This document shows positions 53,110 to 64,000 of a stretch of DNA of 64,000 bases, one piece after another. The DNA lies in contig PJRA01000412.1 in NCBI GenBank assembly GCA_016987375.1, forward strand, positions 488,626-552,625, in the 5' to 3' direction. How positions within the stretch are numbered: position 1 is the stretch's first letter; each line of letters begins with the position of its first letter. A program made the position numbers and the translations under genes. This DNA is from Brachionus koreanus. Taxonomy: Eukaryota; Rotifera; Eurotatoria; Ploima; Brachionidae. The notes under the pieces were generated by a model. It made no database searches and was not told where the DNA came from. It saw nothing but the letters and a program-made list of their open reading frames with translations.

Positions 53110-54822
53110 AATAAAATCTAACAAAAAATTCTAAAATTTTTTATTATTTTATCAAATAGAATTAAAAATAAAAGAAAAATTTTTTATTAATTAATTTTTA
53201 ATTTTGAGGCTGAGATGGATGCTCAAATTTTATTGTTTTAAAAGATTTTTTTGATTCTCAACCTCAGCTTTCACCTTAGTCCCATCTCAAAAAGTTACAA
53301 ATTTAATTGCATCACTGGTAATGAAATGATTGAAAGAAGTTTTGCGCTCCTAACGTATGAGCCACTAAATAATGTATAAAGTTGGATGTTCACTTCAAAT
53401 GCTTAAGCAATTAAGTCGCTAGTATATAATACTTTAAAATATTAGATTTTATTAAAAGATATAAGGTTATATGAATAAAAAATTGAAGATCTATCTATTC
53501 AAAATTTATTTTTGCTTATTCTGAGAAAAGAATCGCTGTAATCTTAAAAATTTTATCTTATTACTTTTCTTTTTTTTTTAAATTATAGTAACTTTTACAA
53601 TTTTAAAGAAATAAATTATCGTTTCTTGATAGAATAGCTGTTATGAACGTAAAGGAGTCAAAGCTCACTCCTTTAAATAATTTAATATCACACAAAAAAG
53701 TTAATTATAATTAGCAACCGTTTTTAAAAGACTGACGATATTAGATAATACTTAAAATTAATTTAATCAAAACATCAAGATCAATAACATAAATTTATTA
53801 GTTTCCAGAAATTCAATTTCTCTTTTGTGGAATGGGGACTGAAAAAAAGGTGCAAAGCCGTTCAGGATAGTCCTATGGGTAAATCCCTCAAATTTATTTA
53901 ATTAAAAAATTCAATAAAAAATAGATCATAGTAACATGCTTTTGTGTGAATGATCAAAAACTAATGAGAAACAAAAAAGCACACTATTGTTATTGGTTTT
54001 TGATGAAAAAAAATTGTTATTTAAATTTGCTAATTTAAGATTGTTAAACCATGGAATAAATTGAACAAGGAGACTATTTCAGTCAAAATAATAAACAGCT
54101 TCAATGCAAATTTTTCATTTTTTTTTCAATCTAAATAAAAATGGCAAGTTAACACTATAGAAGCACCAAACGAGTCAATTTGACTCACTAAAAAAAATTT
54201 TAAAACCTTGTATCTTTTGAATAAATTTCAAATGAATATATCTCTATTGATTTAGGTATATTATAAGATTTTCTTTGACAAATTATATTACTTCATAAAA
54301 TTATTTATTTTTTTTTTAAATTTTTGAATTAAAAAAACGTGAAAAAATGCTTGGTGCTTCTAGTGTTAACCATAATGTTAAAAAAATATTACTAATTTTT
54401 TTTAAAATAATTTCTTTATTTTTCTAAATAATCTATCTGGATTTCAAAAACTTAATCACTCTAATTGACCAAAAAAAAAACTATCTGATAAAATTTTAAT
54501 CCTTCAATATAAAATGAAAACCATTAATATCTTGAGTATTCAATTAAATAATCGAAAAATTGATGATTAATTATAAAATACTGAAGCTGTTGCAAAAAAA
54601 AAAATTCAATCATATTTCGTTTGGTTTTAGGTGGGGAATTTTTTTAAATTTTAAATTCCACAAGACTTATATTTTAAAAACAAGCTAAGGCAAAATTAAA
54701 AACTAATGAGGAAAGTTGAATTTTTTTCATTTAATTAAATTAAAATTTAATTTTTATATATATTTTATTAAAAAAATTTTTTCATTTATTCTTTTTTAAT
54801 TTTTTTCTTACATTACAGTGTA
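53110..54822. other. Intergenic region with one MITE
   Basis: No exon seen between the unrecognised gene and the first receptor gene (convergent 3' ends). It contains the TTAA-flanked element at 54149-54369. Confidence 0.5.
54149..54369. mobile_element. PiggyBac-like MITE
   Basis: Both ends sit on TTAA (54149-54152 and 54366-54369). The internal ends are inverted repeats: left CACTATAGAAGCACCAA, right (reverse complement) CACTAGAAGCACCAA, with one extra base in the left copy. Just inside the left end is the perfect palindrome GAGTCAATTTGACTC, typical of piggyBac-like elements. The 213-bp body has no coding capacity. Confidence 0.8.
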
Positions 54823-55841
54823 TCATAAGTGTCTTTGGAACTCTTTAGTTTTGAAAAACTAAAAGATACACCAGTCTAAAAATTTTTAAATAAAAATTTT
54901 TTCTCAATGCTGTTCAAAAACTTACTTTAATATTTTTTCCAAAAGATGACCAAACATCATAGTGAGGTATGGTTTCATTACCAGTTTTCTTCATTAGGAA
55001 TTTCAAGATGACAAAACCTAATATAAAATATGTAATGGCGACAGAAAAAAATCTAAGAAAAAATATTGATTTTTAATTACTAAAATTTGAGATTTAGATT
55101 ACACTATTAATAATATTGAGCCTAGGCTTAAACTATTGTTTTCATTTCTTGGGCAACACCATTTAGAATTCAACTCAAAAATCTAATTTTAAAATTAATT
55201 TATATGAATTAAAAATATTTTATTTTTTTGATTATACGTATGTTTTTTCTGGATCTTCTTTTATAAATTTAAAATTATTTTCAACTTTAGAGCAAACGCA
55301 ATTAACGGTTGATAATCTTAGAAGAATTTTTTTAAATTTTAGATTAAACAAAAACAAATACCTGTCACCATCTCCGTTATAATCGATTGAAAGCGAATAA
55401 TTAAATGTTAATATTATAGTTTTTAAAATACCAATATTGAATTCATCTTCACTGGTCAAACTTTTTTGACAAATCTTAAAACTATATTTTAATAAAATTT
55501 AAACAAATTTTTTTATCCTTACTGCTGAGGTTTTAGATTTTTTGCAACTAATTGGAGTACAGGGATTGTAGAAAAACTTATAATCTCCAACAATATCAGG
55601 CGAAGACCTTAAAAAGATAGGCTACTAAATTTCTTGATAAAAATTAGAAATTTTTCAAATTAAAATTTGTAAAATTTTTTGCTAACATTGGGTCATTTGG
55701 ATTGTCCAAAGGAGTCAAATCCACTTTTTGATTGTTTGGAAGAGCTAATTTGCATTTTGAACTCTCCAAGAAATGTCCATAATATCCAAATATTTGACTT
55801 AAAAACAAGAAAAAGACACAATACTCGACAAAAAGTTTCAT
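54823..55841 (-). CDS. M6PR-like type I membrane protein, paralog A
   Basis: Seven exons on the minus strand (55841-55687, 55607-55522, 55474-55362, 55316-55238, 55182-55103, 55052-54926, 54875-54823) join to 230 codons. A signal peptide (MKLFVEYCVFFLFLSQIFG) leads a small lumenal domain with the spaced motifs KCKLAL...VDLTPLDNP, YKFFYNPCTPISC, ICQ, NCVCS and WCCP. This is the cysteine plan of a short MRH/M6PR-type lectin fold. Then comes LSLGSILLIV and a transmembrane helix, and a tail NETIPHYDVWSSFGKNIKTG-VSFSFSK. The GSILL...G..E..P...W...G..F pattern matches the cation-dependent mannose-6-phosphate receptor. Here the tail Phe of the FW sorting pair is Val. By homology it cycles between Golgi and endosomes; its ligand is unknown. 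Confidence 0.82.
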
Positions 55842-56100
55842 TATTTTTTTAATATTCTTAAGTTTTTCCTCACAAGACTATTTTTGATATTTAAATTTTT
55901 TTTTTATCAAAAAATGATAATTATTCTAATTATTTTTCAAAAGAAAACAATCAATATTAAAATTTAGAATGAACTGTAAATATCAATTTTAAACTGTAAG
56001 GTATCAAAAATTAGATTATTTTAAAAAACATTTATTTAAAATCAAAATTTAAATCGTAAATAGAAAAATTTTTAGTTAATTTAAATTTCAATACTTGAAA

Positions 56101-59045
56101 TCAAATTTGATTGTATAAATTGCTACTACCACGTGCCTTAGCCATAGAAAATGACATACCAGTCTAATTAATTAGAATTTTTTTAGCAGAAAAAAAAATT
56201 TTCTATTATTTACCTTTACATTTCCGGGTAATGAAGACCAAAAACTATAATTAGGAATAATTTCAAATCCATTTTTTTTTTGGAAAAATTTTAAATAAGC
56301 AATTCCAATAATTAAATATACAATCAATATGGATACAAATCTGATTTTTGTTTTTATATAGTTAATTCAATAAATTTTTTATTTGTAAAATTTTACATTA
56401 TCAAAGTAACTGATCCGAAACTAAGCCCTTTATTTTTCTTTGGGCAACAATACTTTGATTCCAATGTAAATTGCTTAAAATCAATTAATTACAATCAATT
56501 AGCATTGATTTTTATTTACCTACATAATTTTTGATTGGGCTCTCACTAAAAAATTTGAAGTCCTGCTTGTCGCTACATGCGCATCGAACTCTCGAAGTTT
56601 GATCACTTAAAAAAATTTTTAACGATTTTTAACTTTTTATCAAATTATAAGAGAAAATCTTAATAAAACATTTAAAGCATATTCTAAAACTTAAACCAAA
56701 ATAATTGGAAAAAATTTTGTCATTGAGAATTTAGGAATAAAACACAAAAACTAAAATTTAAAATTAAAATAACTTTCTTTTAGGGTCTAAAAATCGTTCC
56801 TCAAAATGTATCAGTTGCAAAAAGGTTTTCATTACCCAAATTCAGTAAATACAAAAACCATGCAATTATATTTTAATGATTTCTTAATCAAAATTATTTG
56901 CATTGACTAAATTTGGGTTGTAATAATACATTTGCGTAACGATTTATGTAAATTTAGAAAAAATATTTTTTAGTTTGATATGCTTTAGTAAGTTTTGTTT
57001 TTATTTTTTGTTCCAAAATTCACAATGCCAGAAGTTATTTGCCAGTGAATAAATAATTTTTTTAAAGTAAAATCTAAAACTATTTATTTGGTCGTTTTCT
57101 TTCTTTTTTGTTTATCACCTATTTCTTATTGTATTTAAGTCAAACAAAATTTAGAATTGTTCAGCTAAACTTTAATTTAATTCAATGTAAAAGAGATTTA
57201 AAGTATAATCTTAAGTTTAAATATTAAATTTAGTAAATTTTTAAAAACTTTAGTCAAAAGAAAAATTTCTTATAGTAATAGTAGTATAGTATAGTGGTTA
57301 TTTCAACGCATAAAATGCGTAAAAGCTGACAGCAGATTATGTACAAAAAATATTAATAAAGTTTTTGTCTATTTTTGATTTAAAAATATCGCTAGATTGA
57401 GCTTCCACTGCATCCGCTCCCAACTTATTCCAGCCATTTACTACACGGCTTGTATAGAAGTGGTATAGTTGTATAGTGGTATAGTGGTATAGTTGGGCAA
57501 AATTTTTGATTATTTCTTTTTTAATTTTTTATGGATGGCCTCTCGAACTTCTGCTTGAAAATGTGAGTGGAGATGTCCATTTGACATGATAGATATTTCT
57601 TTTAACTTTCAACATTTGAATTAAGTCTCCTTTCATTCGCCTTTCGGTTAAATTCGTCAGATTTAGAGCCTTTAATCTATCATTTTAGTTTAGATATTAA
57701 AAACCAGAAATGGCTTTTCTTCATTGAAAAGCCATTTTCAGAGCAGCTCTTCATTGAACAGCCTCTAGAATTCTTTTATCTTTCTCTAGATATGGGCACT
57801 ATAATGGAACAGCATATTCTAAGTGAGGCCTAACAAGACTTGTATAAAGTAATTTAATGACCATTTGTGTCCGAAATTTAATATCATGAAGAATTTGACC
57901 AAGTATCTGTTGCCTTTTGAGGCTGCTGAGCAAATTTGCGAAATTTAATTCTAAATACCATTTTACCAGATTCTCAAGTCTTTCTGAATCCGGGATCTTG
58001 AGACAAGATGAGTTTTTCTATCGGCTAAATCATTCATAATAAAATCATTTTGAAGCCCTTGATTTCAATTAAGTAAATATTTAAATGTAAAAATTTGCTA
58101 AATAAAAAATAATTCTTTTTAAAGTTGACTAAAGCTCTGCCTATATGCATTTTTGTAAATATTTTTCGATAATTCGAATTTTATATGATCCCTGATGTTC
58201 GAATAATTGGATTTAATGAAGAAGTAAAATAATCTAGAAAACATCGACAAAGTTTGACTCAAGTAGTAGAATCTGTTTCCTATATGAAACCATTTTCAAC
58301 TTAACTGCGTACTACTTGTCGATTTTTGTTTTTATGTACCCAGATTTTTTCTTTGACAAATAAGGTAATGCATTAATAATTCAACTTTCTTATTTTTTTT
58401 CATGAAAAATTTTAAAAAAACTTAAAAATTAATTTTAAAATTTTTTGTTATATTTTTATAATATAAAAGTGAAGAGCCGAGTCGATTTTGGAACAGGTTT
58501 TCGTTAAAAAAAAAAGTTTGATCTATAAAATATTTAAAGGTTGTTTATAATTACAAGTGACTATATGTCAGATAAAGCGAGTCAGATTCTTGATCAAAGC
58601 TGATAGATTCTTGATCACCACAATTGACTGACGGAAAATTTATAGTTTTCTTACATATCTATTTTTTTAAATGCTTTTATTTCAATATAACATAATTTGA
58701 TGAAATAAATATTACCGCACAAGATTTTTCCGCATTTAATTCACAATTAATTGGATCACATGGATTATAATAAAAATAACTTTTACCTGTATCATCCAAA
58801 GTTGACCTTTATTACAAAATTTTATTCAAAAATAAAAACCTTATTCTAAAATCATTTGATTACATTGGATTAGATGGATTATTCAAATTACTAAGATCTA
58901 TGACACTACCATCATCTAGTTTGACTTTACAATTAGATAATTTTTCTTTGAATAAAATTTTGCTGTTTTTTGTATCGGTGTTTATTTGTAGACATGTAGC
59001 TAGGTAAATAAAGGATAAAATTATCGATATAAAAAACAGCTTCAT
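56101..59045 (-). CDS. M6PR-like type I membrane protein, paralog B
   Basis: Seven exons on the minus strand (59045-58864, 58806-58716, 58658-58555, 56605-56524, 56473-56397, 56340-56214, 56163-56101) join to 241 codons. Signal peptide (MKLFFISIILSFIYLATCLQ), then NCKVKLDDGSVIDLSNL, YFYYNPCDPINC, ICKK, VNCGDQESISF, RCACS, YCCP, LSFGSVTLIM and a transmembrane helix. The tail is GFEIIPNYSFWSSLPGN, VKTGMSFSMAK, ending YNQI. Intron 3 is about 1.9 kb because a LINE fragment sits in it; all splice phases still fit, so the gene looks functional. Same architecture and intron positions as paralogs A, C and D. Confidence 0.82.
57337..58010 (-). mobile_element. Non-LTR retrotransposon remnant inside paralog B intron 3
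   Basis: The minus strand encodes, with stops and frame changes, the usual end of a CR1/jockey-like reverse transcriptase ORF: KLLYTSLVRPHLEYAVPL, stop, CPYLEKDKRILEAVQ, KALNLTNLTERRMKGDLIQM, SRSSRGHP, and RVVNGWNKLGADAVEAQS ending in a stop at 57337. Only the 3' third of the ORF is seen. Confidence 0.8.
57450..57496. repeat. TATAGTGG-type short tandem repeat
   Basis: About five tandem units of GTATAGTGGT / GTATAGTTG, embedded in the LINE remnant just upstream of its RVVNGWNK motif on the minus strand. A shorter patch of the same unit lies at 57278-57300. Confidence 0.75.
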
Positions 59046-59368
59046 CTAGAAAATCAATATATTTTTTATTTTTTAAATTCTTATCTAGTATTGTAATTTT
59101 ATTAAGAATCATTAAAAAATTGAATTAAAATTATTAGATCACTTGATTTTAGCTCATATGAATTTAAAGACATATTTCTATTTAACCTCGTGATAGGCAC
59201 ATTTAATTTTTGTTCTTATTAATTTATAAACTAATTAAAAGCAACTTATTTTTAGATAACTAAATAAATTTTAAAATAAGTTCATAAAACTTAAAAAATT
59301 GGAAAAATAAAAAGAATTAAATTGTTAAAAATGTAATTTTTATTAGATTATTTGATTTTCATAAAATT
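59046..59368. other. Spacer between paralogs B and C
   Basis: 323 nt of AT-rich DNA between the stop of C and the start of B (same strand); it must contain the promoter of B. Nothing else is visible. Confidence 0.5.
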
Positions 59369-62096
59369 TCATATTTGATTGTAGGAGTTGTTATTTCTAC
59401 GAACATTAGATAGAGTAAATAAAACACCAGACTAAAAAAAATATTGTATTATATTTAGAAATTAAGATTTATATTGCATGTTTTTTACTTTAATATCTCC
59501 TGGCAATGTAGTCCAAAAATCATGATTTGGAATTATTTCAAGTCCATTTTTTTTTTGTAAATATTTTGAAAAAACAATTCCACCGGCAAAATAAACAATT
59601 AAAGCAGAAAAGAATCTTAAATAAATTTTAAATTTTTTACTGAATAAAACATCATAATTTAAAAAAGATTTTTTATTGCTAAATTACTTTTAAGAAAAAA
59701 TTACTTTCATGCTGAAATTAATAAGTTTTTCTCTTTTTTTTTGCTTTAAGAAATTAATTTTTGTCTAAATTAATTAGTTTTTATTATTTTAATTTAAAAA
59801 TCATTGAAAAATTGGAAAAAAAATTTATTATTTGAACATTGTCTTAATAGAAAATTTTTTGTTCTTTTCTGGTCTTCAAGCAATGGTTGTCTGAATATAC
59901 TTAAGTGATATTAAAAGATGCTGAATTAAAGCTAAATAAATTAAATGAGAGCAATTATTATTTGCTTGATCAAACATTACTATTAATTCTTACTTTTTTT
60001 AAAGCAATTTAAAATAAAATTAATTTATTAAAAGTAACTTTTTAGTCTAGTTTATAGTATCTTGAATGAATTCAATCGATATTTATCAAATATTAATTAG
60101 ATTTAAATAGTTAAGCAAGATTTTTAAAGAAAAATAGATAGAAATAAGCAAAAATAATTAATTTCAACTTATAAAATAAAGTTATTTTGTTCAAATAAGA
60201 ATCTTATTTTTTAGGGTAGATTTTTAATTAACCTTTTCCTAATCAAAATTTTTCAAAATATGACTATTTAAAAATATCTTCCCACTAAATTAATAAAAAA
60301 AATTACATAATCAGAAGAATTGAGCCTAAACTCAAACCTTCATCACTCGTTGAAGGTTTTTTCCCATTACATTTATTTGGACAACAACATGGCGATTTCA
60401 AAATAAAATACTAAAAATAAAATCAAAATTAGTATTTAATTAAAGCATAAATAAATTAAATGAGCAACGAAAATAATTTTTATGATTTAAAGGTGTTGTA
60501 AAATAGAGTGGCAGTTGCATCGTCAATGTCTTCTTTAAATTGATTAATTCATTCTTATTTATCCTAACAAAGGCATAAATTTTTTTTTCAACATATTTTT
60601 AGTTATTTTTTAAAGCATTTGAATATTTAAAAAATATTGTTTTTATTTAAGCAACTTTTTAAAAGCACCGCAACTCCTTTTGCCGACACTTAAACAAACA
60701 AATTTTAATCAATTTTTTTCTTGCTAAAAATTTTGATTTTTATTTTGATTTTTTAGCAAAATCAGATTAAGCTTAGAATAAGCTTCTTTAAATTCTCGTT
60801 ATTAAAATCTATTATATAAAAAAATTGCAAAATTTAACGAGAATTTATAATTTTATCTTTTGAATATAAGTTTGTTTAAACATAGTTACATAATTATTTT
60901 CTGGTCTTTCATTCAAAAATTCAAATTTTTGATCAGATGAACATTTACATTGAATTGCGCCTTTTCTTAAAAATATAAAAGCTTATTTTTCATGAATTAT
61001 TAAATTTAGTTTTATTGAACTTTTATTTTAATTTTTTTCTAGATACCTGTCTTTTGATGAAAATGTAATGTACAAAATGTCATTATAATCAAAGGATGCA
61101 CTGTTTTGTTCGCCCAATTTATATTCACCAGTTAAATTTTTTTTGCATATCTGAAATTAAATTAGTGAAAAATTCAATTGAATTTTCTCTTTAATTTTTA
61201 ATTAAAAAAGTTTTTTAAACATTTTTGAAATTTTTTTTTAAATTAAAATTAGTACCCCAATACTCTAATTTGCACTTATGGATTATGAAACCGAAAAGAC
61301 CTCATTTTTAATACAATATTTTTAATAAAAGTCGGCTCGAGATTTTCAATTAGAAACTTAGATTATAGATGAAAATTTTACTTTGTAACTCAGCTTGATT
61401 TTAACATGAAAGAGCTTCAATCGGATAATCCATACGTGCAACTATTAGGGAAATGGTCCACAAATTCTTTAGTAAGATAAATAAATTATTTAAAGCTAAA
61501 CTAACCGCAGCATTTTTAATTGAATTTGGATCACATTCAATCGGAGTACATGGATTAAAAAAAAATTTTTGATTACCTTCGATGCTTGTACTAAAAAATA
61601 AAATTAATTATTAAATAAAAGTAAAGCATTTTAAATTTTGATTTAAAATGATTAAACAAAATTTAAAATTCAAATTTATATTTAATAAAAATATGTTTAA
61701 AAAATTAAAATCAAAATAGAATAACAAGTAATTTTAAACTTTATTATCTGTATAAATTCTTGAATGATCATTTGATGATAGATTTTTATTTTAAATAAAT
61801 TTATTTTGTATAAATATATAATAAAATTTAATAAAAAAAATTTTAATGAGTTTCTTATGCTTTACTAAAAAAGATAATTTTATTTTATTTTTTATTATTT
61901 GAATGACCAAATGATTATTTATAAAAATTTACATGGGATTCGATGGGTCATCTAAAGAGCTTAAATCAATTATACTACCATCATCTAATTGAACTTTACA
62001 ATTTGAAAGCTTTTTTGAAACGAATAAACGATTTTGTATTAAAGCATTTGCGGTATATAGAATTGTCAAAAAAAAGATTAGAATAAGTTTAATCAT
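59369..62096 (-). CDS. M6PR-like type I membrane protein, paralog C
   Basis: Seven exons on the minus strand (62096-61933, 61590-61506, 61150-61047, 60965-60890, 60410-60307, 59615-59489, 59431-59369) join to 240 codons. Signal peptide (MIKLILIFFLTILYTANA), then NCKVQLDDGSIIDLSSLDDP, QKFFFNPCTPIEC, ICKKNLTGEYKLG, QCKCSSDQKFEF, PCCCPNKC and LSLGSILLIM. The transmembrane helix follows (FFSALIVYFAGGIVF), then the tail GLEIIPNHDFWTTLPGD, IKSGVLFTLSN, ending YNQI. The FW pair and the spacing to the G-x-x-F match the human M6PR tail well. Exon 1 is too short to stand out as an ORF. It shares a 210-nt divergent promoter region with paralog D. Confidence 0.85.
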
Positions 62097-62306
62097 CTAA
62101 AAAAAGCTAACTTATTAAAATTAAATTATCTAGATTATTTAACACAGTACTAATGATAAAATTCACTATCATAAATAATTGAAAGAAAGATTTTCTTTTT
62201 TATAGTGATAATTTAATCACATGAAGAAAAAATATCATCAAAAAATGTGACAATATTAATAAAATTAAAATAAAAAAAATCAAACATTTCGAGTAATAAT
62301 TTGAAA
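62097..62306. promoter_or_regulatory. Shared divergent promoter region of paralogs C and D
   Basis: Only 210 nt separate the two start codons, which point away from each other, so both promoters must lie here or overlap the first exons. I see no clear TATA or initiator pair in this AT-rich DNA. The call rests on geometry alone. Confidence 0.5.
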
Positions 62307-63432
62307 ATGGTTCTTCAGAAATATATTGTTTTAGCGTTATTTTTATTTAATTGTTTGGATTCAAAATTTTTAAATAAATCAAAATATTTGAATATCATTC
62401 CACTTTCTACATGCAAAGCTCAATTGAACGATGGTCGAATTATTGATTTAACATCTCTTGATGATCCACAGCACCCTAGGTATCTATTTAAAAATTTTAA
62501 AACTTTCTTGAAAATTTTATCTAATAAAAAACAAAAGAGTCGCAGTTGATGGTGATTACAACTATAAATTCAATCCATGCAGTCCAATACCTTGTGAAGG
62601 AGGAGGAATACCAGCTTCTGCAGCTGTATAAAAAAATAAATGAATTTAGAATTATATTTAAGAAATTTGATATTTTTTTACAGGTTTGTCAAGAGTCTTC
62701 TGATGGAATATTTAAATATAACTGCGGTGATCAATCAAGTGTTAGTTTTAGCGAAGATTCTGGCACTTTAACAATGAATTTTGCAGCTTCTGAAAGGTAA
62801 TGTCTTTTATTTTTCTTAATATTAACTCCTCAACCTTTTATTTAAAGACATTCAACAATTAAATGCATTTGTTCAAAAACAGAAAGTTTTAGTGGAGGTG
62901 AAAATAGTCTTTTATCGAATTATGTAAATTTAAAGATCAGTTTTAAAAAAAGAGAATTAACTAAATTAAAATTATTTCTAAAAGGAATTTGTCTTTAATT
63001 CACCATGTTGTTGTCCAGATGGATGTTCAGGTTTACTAAATTAATCAAACTAAAAAAATTAGATTATTTATTAATCATTTTTAAAGGAAATAAACCGGGA
63101 AAAAGTGGTGGCTTAAGTTTTGGCAGTATTTTGTTAATAATGTAAGTTTTAATTAATAAATCTACGAAAAACTATAAAATTCAATAACTATATAGATTTT
63201 TTTCTCTGCTGTTTGTTTATTTTGTCGGTGGAATCATTTTTTTCAAATTTTATAAGAAAAATTCAGGAATTGAAATAGTTCCAAATCACCAATTCTGGAC
63301 TTCAGTGCCGAGAGATATTAAAGTAAAATATCACTAAATTTCGATATTTAAAATAACTAAAATTCATAAATTAAGGCTGGAGTTTCTTTTACAATTTCAA
63401 AAGCTAAAGGCACACCGTATCAGCAGTTTTAA
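62307..63432 (+). CDS. M6PR-like type I membrane protein, paralog D
   Basis: Eight exons (62307-62479, 62538-62625, 62684-62796, 62848-62923, 62985-63030, 63087-63141, 63196-63322, 63376-63432) join to 244 codons. Signal peptide (MVLQKYIVLALFLFNC...), TCKAQLNDGRIIDLTSLDDP, YNYKFNPCSPIPC, VCQ, YNCGDQSSVSF, KCICS and PCCCPDGC. Then LSFGSILLIM with a transmembrane helix (about 176-199), and the tail GIEIVPNHQFWTSVPRD, IKAGVSFTISKAKG, ending YQQF. One intron more than A-C splits the CCCP exon. The VCQ and NPC blocks are the usual landmarks of MRH-type lectin domains, but I cannot confirm the mannose-binding residues. The start is the ATG at 62307, directly before the hydrophobic leader. Confidence 0.85.
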
Positions 63433-64000
63433 AATTAATAAGTGATTTTAATTCAATTCATTTATTGTTTTTATTTTTTTAATAACGGTAAAAAAAATAA
63501 TACTTTCGAGATAAAATAAACACACTAAAATCATTTAATTTGTAATAATTCAAAAAATCTTAATATTCCATTTTTTTTTAAAATTTGTGAGATTAAGTGT
63601 TTTATAGATAAAATTTTTTATTTAAAAATCAACTTTTCTAATATATAATTAATAATAATAATATGCTATAACAGGGGACCTGGATAGCCAGGCTAAATAT
63701 AATTTCGGTATAGTAGCTATCTTTCTGCGACAAAAAAATAGATTGGAATTGAAAAAAATTATTGAATAATTAAAAAATTAAATTAATTAAAATTAAATTT
63801 CAGCAAAATTATGCTAAGCATATTTTACGATACATAAATTGAGCTCGAGTATTTAAAAATAATAATAATAGCTAATATTCTAAGGTCAAGTTTAGCTTAA
63901 CTAAACCTGGCAAAGCAGGAAGACTAACGTAATCTTAGTAGTAGACTTTTCGTTTTTTTTGTTTCTACCGACATTGTCTAATCTGTTTTTGAACTGATTG
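63433..64000. other. 3' flank of paralog D
   Basis: AT-rich, with no coding stretch seen up to the window end. A short GC-richer patch (CCTGGATAGCCAGG near 63680) is self-complementary but too short to call. Confidence 0.4.

Noticed and set aside
56101..56605. Paralog B as a 5'-truncated pseudogene
   Set aside because: Exons 1-3 were found beyond the LINE insertion (59045-58555) and all phases join, giving 241 codons.

Overview
This window is a very AT-rich eukaryotic (animal) contig. Genes have many short GT-AG introns, mostly 46-80 nt with a few of 0.5-2 kb holding transposon debris. There are no bacterial features. The protein set (PIBF1/CEP90, TFIIH p44, brat, kazrin, RpS3a, RpL9, LONRF, PTIP, M6PR-like receptors) is metazoan. 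A small-genome invertebrate, perhaps lophotrochozoan such as a monogonont rotifer, fits the base composition and intron size, but that placement is inference. All exon models below were joined by reading splice sites and phases by hand; each summed to a whole number of codons.

Layout. 1-1.9 kb: gene-free, two fold-back elements. 1.9-5.8 kb (-): PIBF1. 6.9-7.6 kb: a 760-base run of N. 7.9-9.5 kb (-): GTF2H2. 11.1-14.4 kb (+): a brat-type TRIM-NHL gene that keeps a RING finger. 14.4-18.5 kb: 3' flank with a LINE remnant and inverted repeats. 18.5-22.9 kb (-): kazrin. 22.9-35.5 kb: about 12.5 kb without a recognisable gene. 35.5-37.8 kb (+): RpS3a and RpL9 in tight tandem; RpS3a introns carry a U43-like C/D snoRNA and a probable H/ACA snoRNA, and a second U43-like copy lies just 3' of RpL9. 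41.1-45.0 kb (+): LONRF with a possible membrane-anchored alternative C-terminus. 46.2-51.0 kb (+): PTIP/PAXIP1 with a dead mariner in its last intron. 51.6-53.1 kb (+): an unrecognised three-exon gene. 54.1-54.4 kb: a TTAA-flanked piggyBac-like MITE. 54.8-63.4 kb: four paralogous genes for small type I membrane proteins whose transmembrane and cytosolic parts match the cation-dependent mannose-6-phosphate receptor; three are in tandem on -, the fourth is head-to-head on +.

How they work together. Most genes are independent housekeeping or developmental genes. The two coherent units are the RpS3a/RpL9/snoRNA block, which couples ribosomal protein and rRNA-modification guide production, and the M6PR-like cluster, an apparent local expansion of a lysosomal-sorting-type receptor that was not visible as long ORFs because its exons are only 46-182 nt. 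The most notable items are that cluster, the snoRNAs, and the LONRF C-terminal switch.
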